From assembly GCA_023381515.1 (NCBI GenBank), contig JAMCQI010000077.1:1-11198 (forward strand): DNA of 11,198 nt, read 5' to 3'. A model generated the notes under the pieces. The model did no database searches. It was not told where the DNA came from and worked only from the letters and a program-made list of their open reading frames with translations. This document shows positions 6,319 through 11,198 of this stretch, one piece after another. Each line of letters opens with the position of its first letter. Within the stretch, counting starts at the first letter, position 1. The translations under genes and the position numbers were made by a program. Source of the DNA: Chloroflexota bacterium. Its GTDB lineage: Bacteria > Chloroflexota > Anaerolineae > UBA4142.

Positions 6319-8697
6319 ATGAACTTCAAATACCGCCTCCATTTTTGTGCGTTGTGCGCGGCCTTCCTCCTCGTATGGCCGCTTGCAGGCGCTTCCGCGT
6401 CGTTCGACTCCGGAATATTTAAAGACCCGCCCGCGGAATATCGGGGTTGGGCCATGTGGGGCTTCAACCTGTCGAACGTGCAGGAAGCCCGTATCACTTC
6501 CGGCGTTGAGAACCTGGCCGCACAGCACTACGGCGACTTTTTCATTTCCGTGAGCGGCGGCACCGGCAAGAACCTCGACCCGGCCTACGTCCGGCAGGCG
6601 AGGCCGTTCTTCCGCTACACGGATGATGGGATCGAGTACCTCAGCGACGATTTCTTCAAATTCTACAGGCTTGCCGTCGAGGAGGCGAAAAAGCACGGTC
6701 TAGAAATGCTTTTCTACGACGACTTCGAGTATCCGACCGGGACCGTCAGCGGGCAACTCCATAAGAAATACCCGCAATACATGGCCAAACGCCTCGACAA
6801 AATGGAGAAGGACGTATCCGGACCGGCCCACGTTGTGTTGTCTGTTCCCAAAGGCCCATATATCGGCGCCGTGCTCATGAACCGGGACACTTTCGCCCGC
6901 ACCGATATCAGTGCAAAGCGCACCGAGGACAACCAGATCGTCTGCGATGTGCCGGCCGGCAACTGGAAGGTGATGGCGTTTTATCTGAATACAGACGCCG
7001 TGCTCAAGATCCGCAACCCGGGCTACGTGGATTACCTGGATGACACGGCCATGAACACCTTCATGGCGATGAGCTATGACAAGTTCTATAGCCACTTAAA
7101 GGAGTATTTCGGCCCCGTTATCAAAAGGTCGTTTTACGACGAGCCGTCCATGCACTGGCTCAACGGCCGGATGTGGACGCCCGGCTTCAACCGCAAGTTC
7201 CAGACCCGCTACGGCCGCTCGCCGATGACCTATTATCCGGCGCTATGGTACGACATCGGTCCGGAGACCTCGGCCGCCCGCAACGCGCTGTACGGATTCC
7301 GTACCCAGCTTTATGCCGATACATTCGTCAGGAAAATCACCCGGTGGTGCCACGCGCACGGGATTGCGAGCGCCGGCCACATGGACCAGGAGGAGGTTCG
7401 TAATCCTGTACCGGTCAACGGGGATCTCATGAAGGTGTTCGAGGACCAGGATGTTCCCGGAGCCGACGACATCGCTTTCTTCGGCCGGGCGAATACGGGT
7501 TATAAGGTGGTGACCTCGGCGGCCTTCAACTATGACAAGCCGGTCATCATGGCGGAAACGTATGCGGCCTATGCCACCATCAACGAGAAGAATATTTTCC
7601 AGGTTGCGATGGACCAGTACGCCATGGGAATCAATTTCCAGGTCCCGTGGTCCGGCATCGACCGCCGTGCGAAGAACGTGCCGGACCTGAACCGTTACGT
7701 TGGCCGCCTGAGTTACATCCTCCAGCATGGCCGGCACGTTGCCGACGTGGCCGTGCTCTATCCGATTGCGTCGCTCCAGGCGTGTTATCAGTTCAGTCCG
7801 GATCCCAGTCCTGAAGAGTGGACACCCGATCTCACCTCACACGATCTGCGCAAGATGCAGGGTCCCGCCTGGGAATACGCCTACAAGGGCGGCAACCCAC
7901 CTCCCGAAATCGATTACATGGATATCGGCGAGACGCTTTTCCGCGGCATGCGCGTGGACTATACCTACCTGCACCCTGAGGTGCTTGAGACAAAATGCAC
8001 CGCCGCCGGCGGGAAACTCACGCTGAACAACAAGGAAAACCGCGAGCAGTATCGTGTGCTGATCGTGCCCGGCGGCACCACCCTGCGCGCAGCGACAGCA
8101 CGTAAGGTGAGGGATTTTTATCAGAGCGGCGGGATTGTGATCGCCACCAGCAGGCTGGCTTTCGAATCCGCGGAGGCCGGCCGTAACGCGGAGGTGCGGC
8201 AAGCGATAGCGCAGGTCTTCGGACTTACGCCCGATGGCGTCGCCCGCGGCGAGGTGCCGGTTGACAGCGCGACCGGGTATTACGCGACCCACAATCGCGC
8301 GGGAGGGCGCGCCTATTTCCTGCCCAAACCGGATGCCGCGCTGCTGACGGCGGTTCTGAAAGAGGCCTTGCCGACGCGCGACGTGGAGATTCAGGAAGGG
8401 GCCTGGCCCATCGGCAAGGGCACCGCCTTCAAAGGAGCCCTGACTTATATCCACAAGGTGAAGGATGGCCGCGATATCTACTTCTTCGCGAACTCGTCTG
8501 CCGCGAGGGCTGTGGATACCACTGTGCTCCTGCGCGGCAGCCATAAACTGCGCATCTGGAATCCCCATACCGGAGAACAGCAGAGGGCCGAATTCACACG
8601 AGCCAGGAGCGGCGGATCCGATGTAACGGTTGTCCGCCTGGCACTACCGCCAGTCACTTCGCTGTTCTACATCGAGGAACCCGACGCCCGGAAATAG
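6319..8697 (+). CDS. Secreted glycosyl hydrolase, GH106-like (putative alpha-L-rhamnosidase)
   Basis: 792 aa. I chose ATG 6319 because GAAAGG (6305-6310) is 8 nt upstream and because MNFKYR-LHFCALCAAFLLVWPLAGASA is a clean signal peptide with a likely cut near residue 27-28. In-frame starts at 6313 and 6295 are possible. The large domain looks like a (beta/alpha)8 glycosidase of the GH106 type. It has RGWAMWGFNLSNVQEARITSGVENL (42-66), a GLEMLFYDDFEYPTG strand (127-141), FYDEPSM (272-278) and KPVIMAETYAAYA (407-419). D274, E275 and E413 are candidate catalytic acids. A region near 546-620 (VDYTYLHPEVL, LIVPGG, FYQSGGIVIAT) resembles the GATase-like domain of beta-galactosidases. The C-terminus (IYFFANSS, IWNPHTGEQ) is a beta-sandwich type. 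Substrate is unproven. A periplasmic or extracellular role in plant-polysaccharide breakdown is inferred. Confidence 0.75.
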   Translation: MNFKYRLHFCALCAAFLLVWPLAGASASFDSGIFKDPPAEYRGWAMWGFNLSNVQEARITSGVENLAAQHYGDFFISVSGGTGKNLDPAYVRQARPFFRYTDDGIEYLSDDFFKFYRLAVEEAKKHGLEMLFYDDFEYPTGTVSGQLHKKYPQYMAKRLDKMEKDVSGPAHVVLSVPKGPYIGAVLMNRDTFARTDISAKRTEDNQIVCDVPAGNWKVMAFYLNTDAVLKIRNPGYVDYLDDTAMNTFMAMSYDKFYSHLKEYFGPVIKRSFYDEPSMHWLNGRMWTPGFNRKFQTRYGRSPMTYYPALWYDIGPETSAARNALYGFRTQLYADTFVRKITRWCHAHGIASAGHMDQEEVRNPVPVNGDLMKVFEDQDVPGADDIAFFGRANTGYKVVTSAAFNYDKPVIMAETYAAYATINEKNIFQVAMDQYAMGINFQVPWSGIDRRAKNVPDLNRYVGRLSYILQHGRHVADVAVLYPIASLQACYQFSPDPSPEEWTPDLTSHDLRKMQGPAWEYAYKGGNPPPEIDYMDIGETLFRGMRVDYTYLHPEVLETKCTAAGGKLTLNNKENREQYRVLIVPGGTTLRAATARKVRDFYQSGGIVIATSRLAFESAEAGRNAEVRQAIAQVFGLTPDGVARGEVPVDSATGYYATHNRAGGRAYFLPKPDAALLTAVLKEALPTRDVEIQEGAWPIGKGTAFKGALTYIHKVKDGRDIYFFANSSAARAVDTTVLLRGSHKLRIWNPHTGEQQRAEFTRARSGGSDVTVVRLALPPVTSLFYIEEPDARK

Positions 8698-8762
8698 AAG
8701 GCTGCCCGCAACGGCGCCGGAGTCGTGAACGGTTCCGTGCGGCGCACTATCGCGGACAACAA

Positions 8763-9539
8763 ATGCTTTACGATTCGGCAATGCAGAACCGATTGCGTCG
8801 CTTCATCCTCGTGCTTTTCGTTATTCGCGCCCCGCTCCTGGCCGAGGATAACCTGAAGTACGGCCAACCCGCCTGCGTGGGGCCGGTGCTCGACAAGAAG
8901 TACTTCGTCGTGTGCTATGACCCCGCCCATAGGATCCCGGCTTGGGTTGGCTACGCGCTGACAAAAGGGGACTCCCTCGTGAAGGCTACCAGCCGCCAGG
9001 GCGGTTTCCGCGCTGACACGGCGCTGCCGCGCGGCGGGCGAGCAGAAAACGCCGACTATTCCAAGAGCGGCTACGACAAAGGCCACATGGCGCCCGCCAA
9101 CGACTTTACCCGCAGCGTCGAGGCAATGAAGTCCACCTTCGTTTTAACGAATGCCGTGCCGCAAAAACACGGTGTAAACGGCGGCCAGTGGGCACAACTG
9201 GAAGCAGCCGTCCACGCACTCGCTTCTGCAGGCGGCGCTATCTGGGTTTTCAGTGGACCGGTGTTCGCCGGGAAGACGCCCGTTGGGACAATCGGGCGGG
9301 ACAAAGTAGCCGTGCCCAGCCACACTTACAAGGTAGTCCTGTGCGTCCACCCGAACGGCCATAAGGAGATGTTCGGCTTCGTGCTGCCAAATATAAATAA
9401 GCCTAGCGGGGCCATTACCAGTTACACCTTTAGCGTGGACCAGGTGGAGAAGCTCACAGGACTGGACTTTTTCGGCTCGCTCCCGGCTGGTGAACAGAAC
9501 CAACTGGAGGGCGTGGCCGGCGCGCTGCCGGCGCGGTAG
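8763..9539 (+). CDS. Secreted DNA/RNA non-specific endonuclease (NUC1 family)
   Basis: 258 aa, starting 65 bp after the glycosyl hydrolase on the same strand. An N-terminal hydrophobic stretch (RRFILVLFVIRAPLLA, about 12-27) is a probable signal peptide. The family's DRGH motif appears as D105-K-G-H108 in YDKGHMAPANDF, with H108 the expected general base. VLTNAVPQKHGVNGGQW follows. N139 and E147 are 8 residues apart, as are the Mg-binding Asn119 and Glu127 of Serratia nuclease. C38 and C51 could form a disulfide outside the cytoplasm. It is expected to cut single- and double-stranded DNA and RNA with Mg2+. GGA 6 nt before ATG 8763 gives a modest ribosome site; ATG 8781 is the alternative. No immunity protein is seen next to it, consistent with export rather than a toxin-immunity pair. 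Confidence 0.88.
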   Translation: MLYDSAMQNRLRRFILVLFVIRAPLLAEDNLKYGQPACVGPVLDKKYFVVCYDPAHRIPAWVGYALTKGDSLVKATSRQGGFRADTALPRGGRAENADYSKSGYDKGHMAPANDFTRSVEAMKSTFVLTNAVPQKHGVNGGQWAQLEAAVHALASAGGAIWVFSGPVFAGKTPVGTIGRDKVAVPSHTYKVVLCVHPNGHKEMFGFVLPNINKPSGAITSYTFSVDQVEKLTGLDFFGSLPAGEQNQLEGVAGALPAR

Positions 9540-9551
9540 TGGGCTGGGTAT

Positions 9552-9575
9552 ATAGCTCCTGCCCCCCGCAGCTAT
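9552..9575. terminator. Possible bidirectional terminator between convergent genes
   Basis: ATAGCT (9552-9557) and AGCTAT (9570-9575) form a 6-bp stem with a C-rich 12-nt loop in the 37-bp gap between the converging endonuclease and aminotransferase genes. There is no T tract on either side, so this is weak support. Confidence 0.2.
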
Positions 9576-9576
9576 C

Positions 9577-10830
9577 CTACGTGCGTTTCAGCTCCGTCTC
9601 TACCGCGTGCACGAAGTAGTCGATCTCGCGGACAGTGGTGTAGACGCTTGGGGTGATGCGCATGCCAACGTACTCGGGGTGGGCAATGATAACGGTGTAT
9701 ATGCCGTACCGGGTTTCGAGCGCCTGGCCCAAGGCGGACAGATCGCCATCGCGGAGACTAAACATCCCTATCCCGCAGGACATCTCCGGAGCGGGATTGT
9801 GCAGTATGCGAATGTTCGTGTGGGAACCGAGAGCCGCGGCCCAACGGTCCCTCAAATAGCGCAACCGGGCGGCTTTGCGCTCGATGCCAATGTTCTGATT
9901 GAAGACGAGCGCCTCACAGATGGCAGCGTAGTTGGCCGCGGGATGCGTGCCGATTTCCTCGAACTTGCGGATATCACCGTTCTGCGGTTGGGTCGAGGCC
10001 ATCAGCGCCCATGTCTCCCGGATGAGCGGCTTGCGCACGTAGAGGAATCCCGTGCCTACGGGCGCGAAGGTCCACTTGTGCAGGCTCACGCCATAGTAAT
10101 CGCATCCCAGGTCGGGTATGCGGAAGGGAAAATGGCTGAACGCGTGCGCGCCATCCACGATCACCTTGATCCCGCGCGCGTGCGCCATGTCGGAGATGCG
10201 GCGCACCGGAAAGATCTGGCCGGTCCGGTTCGTGATGTGGCAGACCAGGATCAACTTCGTGGCGGGCGTAACGGCCTCCTCAAAGCGATGATAGAGGTCG
10301 TCCAGGCTGGGGGATGGGACGGGGAACGAGATCTGCTTGACTCGAATGCCCTCGCGGCGGGCGCGCTGGTCAAAAGTCGTGAGCATTCGCGGATAGTCCT
10401 GGTTTGTGGTGAGGACCTCATCGCCGGGGTTCAGTTTGACCCCAAGCTGCGCGATTTCAAGGGATTCGCTCGCGTTGCGGGTTATAGCGATCTCCTCGGG
10501 GTCGCACGCCGCCGCCTCAGCAATCATGCGCCGCGCCATCTCGACCTTCGGTTCAAGCTGCCGGATCATCGTGTGGTACGGGCCCATATCGCTGTAGTCC
10601 AGGTAGCGCCGCATGGCGGCTTGCACGGTGCGCGGCGCAGGCGACACGGCTCCGTTGTTGAAGTTGACCACCAGACGGTCGACTGTGAACTCATTGCGCA
10701 CGGCGGCCCAGAAATCCTCGTCGGCGGCGACCTCATCGGGGGGCCGATTAGCGGCCGCCACCATAGAGCGGGCGAAAGCCTGCGCCGCGCCCGTTCCGGC
10801 AGCGAGGTGAAGTAGATCGCGTCGATTCAC
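9577..10830 (-). CDS. Tat-exported class V aminotransferase (isopenicillin-N-epimerase-like)
   Basis: 417 aa on the minus strand, starting at GTG 10830 behind a strong GAGGAGGG (10837-10844) with 6-nt spacing. The N-terminus MNRRDLLHLAAGTGAAQAFA has twin arginines (R3, R4) and a hydrophobic, Ala-rich stretch, as in Tat signals of exported redox and cofactor proteins. The fold-type I PLP enzyme follows, with VVNFNNGAVSPAPRTVQAAM (54-73), ITRNASESLEIA (116-127), VIVDGAHAFSHFPF (223-236, D226 for the pyridine nitrogen) and SLHKWTFAPVGTGFLYV (249-265, K252 as the Schiff-base lysine). The SLHKW and GTGFLY context is typical of the isopenicillin N epimerase/cysteine desulfurase-like branch. The exact substrate is unknown. 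A RidA-family gene lies upstream on the same strand, which suits an enzyme that can form imine intermediates. Confidence 0.85.
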   Translation of the reverse strand: MNRRDLLHLAAGTGAAQAFARSMVAAANRPPDEVAADEDFWAAVRNEFTVDRLVVNFNNGAVSPAPRTVQAAMRRYLDYSDMGPYHTMIRQLEPKVEMARRMIAEAAACDPEEIAITRNASESLEIAQLGVKLNPGDEVLTTNQDYPRMLTTFDQRARREGIRVKQISFPVPSPSLDDLYHRFEEAVTPATKLILVCHITNRTGQIFPVRRISDMAHARGIKVIVDGAHAFSHFPFRIPDLGCDYYGVSLHKWTFAPVGTGFLYVRKPLIRETWALMASTQPQNGDIRKFEEIGTHPAANYAAICEALVFNQNIGIERKAARLRYLRDRWAAALGSHTNIRILHNPAPEMSCGIGMFSLRDGDLSALGQALETRYGIYTVIIAHPEYVGMRITPSVYTTVREIDYFVHAVETELKRT

Positions 10831-10836
10831 TGGAAG

Positions 10837-10860
10837 CCCTCCTCGGCTGGAAAAATTTTA
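10837..10860 (-). promoter_or_regulatory. Ribosome site and possible extended -10 before the aminotransferase
   Basis: On the minus strand TGGTAAAAT (hexamer at 10855-10860) resembles an extended -10. It is followed by the ribosome site GAGGAGGG (10837-10844) and GTG 10830. No clear -35 is present. The ribosome site is secure; the promoter is a weak guess, since the gene may also be read through from the RidA gene. Confidence 0.35.
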
Positions 10861-10990
10861 CCACCGCGCGAGGAGTTCCACGTCAGCGCTCCGGTCCCTG
10901 CCAGACGGAACTATCGTCGAATCGAGCACGCTCCAGAAGCAGCTTGTCTTGGACGCGCCGACGCAGGGCACCGCGTGGCACGATTTCCGG

Positions 10991-11198
10991 CTAAAGGCAA
11001 GCGATTACGTCGATCTCCACAAGGGAATTCCCCGGTACGCCGGCAGCAGCGATCGTGGTCCGCACCGGCGGTTCCGGGCCGAATTTGCCCAGAAAGACTT
11101 CATTCATGGCGGCGAAGTCTTTCAGATCCTTCAAGTACACGTTGCACTTGAGCACTTTTTCCATGGATGAACCGGCGCTCTCGAGCTGCTCCTTGATC
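10991..11198 (-). CDS. RidA/YjgF-family protein, C-terminal part (5' end outside window)
   Basis: The minus-strand frame entering from the right edge gives 68 residues before TAG at 10991-10993. It reads ...LESAGSSMEKVLKCNVYLKDLKDFAAMNEVF, then GPEPPVRTTIAAAGV and ending VEIDVIACL. This is the standard C-terminal half of RidA (about 125-130 aa in full), with the conserved Arg in PPVRTT and Glu in VEID. RidA-type enzymes hydrolyse reactive enamine/imine products of PLP enzymes, such as 2-aminoacrylate. The start codon is not in the window. The aminotransferase begins 160 bp downstream on the same strand. Some Rid subfamilies have other roles, so the deaminase function is likely rather than shown. 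Confidence 0.85.
   Translation of the reverse strand, partial: IKEQLESAGSSMEKVLKCNVYLKDLKDFAAMNEVFLGKFGPEPPVRTTIAAAGVPGNSLVEIDVIACL

Noticed and set aside
7837..8568. A 243-codon minus-strand frame in the glycosyl hydrolase gene
   Set aside because: Antisense shadow of a well-supported coding frame.
8763..9539. Endonuclease as a contact-dependent or phage-defence toxin
   Set aside because: It has a simple signal peptide and a single NUC1 domain, with no delivery domain or immunity gene beside it; the neighbour is a secreted hydrolase.
9607..10815. A 402-codon open frame on the plus strand opposite the aminotransferase
   Set aside because: It is the antisense shadow of a gene with clear PLP motifs, an artefact of high GC content; it shows no recognisable protein features.
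10895..11000. Plus-strand stretch reading like protein (LPDGTIVESSTLQKQLVLD and onward) in the gap between RidA and the aminotransferase
   Set aside because: The frame continues only into the antisense of RidA, has no start or ribosome site, and I recognise no family; it could be a gene remnant but cannot be supported by eye.

Overview
The window is GC-rich, tightly packed bacterial chromosome. Exported carbohydrate- and nucleic-acid-degrading enzymes, a Tat-exported class V aminotransferase and paralogous PEP/pyruvate-binding-domain proteins recall Acidobacteriota such as the Solibacter/Bryobacter lineage. That placement is inference from gene content; no rRNA or marker gene is present.

Layout. 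(1) Positions 2-3274, plus strand: the 3' end of one PEP/pyruvate-binding-domain protein, then a complete 873-aa protein with a related C-terminal domain. The complete protein has a KaiC/Rad55-like N-terminal domain without a recognisable Walker A, joined to a PPDK_N-type ATP-grasp module. (2) Positions 3275-6215: a mobile unit. A core ISAzo13-family insertion sequence (4299-6215, transposase on the minus strand) is joined to a third copy of its terminal repeat at 3275. Between that solo end and the core IS lies a multi-pass membrane protein gene (3485-4264). The outermost ends, not the inner one, are flanked by the same 5 bp (CTTAG at 3270-3274 and 6216-6220). The 2.94-kb unit, membrane gene included, therefore appears to have moved as one piece. 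The left CTTAG contains the TAG stop codon of the 873-aa gene. (3) Positions 6267-9539, plus strand: a promoter with perfect -35 and -10 hexamers, a secreted GH106-like glycosyl hydrolase and a secreted DNA/RNA non-specific endonuclease. (4) Positions 9577-11198, minus strand: a class V aminotransferase with a twin-arginine signal and, upstream of it, the 3' part of a RidA-family gene that runs off the window.

The transposase is split into two reading frames that overlap at a run of eight A residues. One -1 slip there joins them into a 565-aa protein with an apparent DDE triad. A 12-bp inverted repeat just upstream of its ATG carries an extended -10 element in its distal arm. This fits a hairpin that would silence translation from read-through transcripts but not from the element's own promoter.

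The strongest leads are the ISAzo13-type unit with a membrane-protein passenger, the A8 frameshift site with the start-site hairpin, and the pair of unusual ATP-grasp proteins. I found no CRISPR array, tRNA, rRNA or phage genes.
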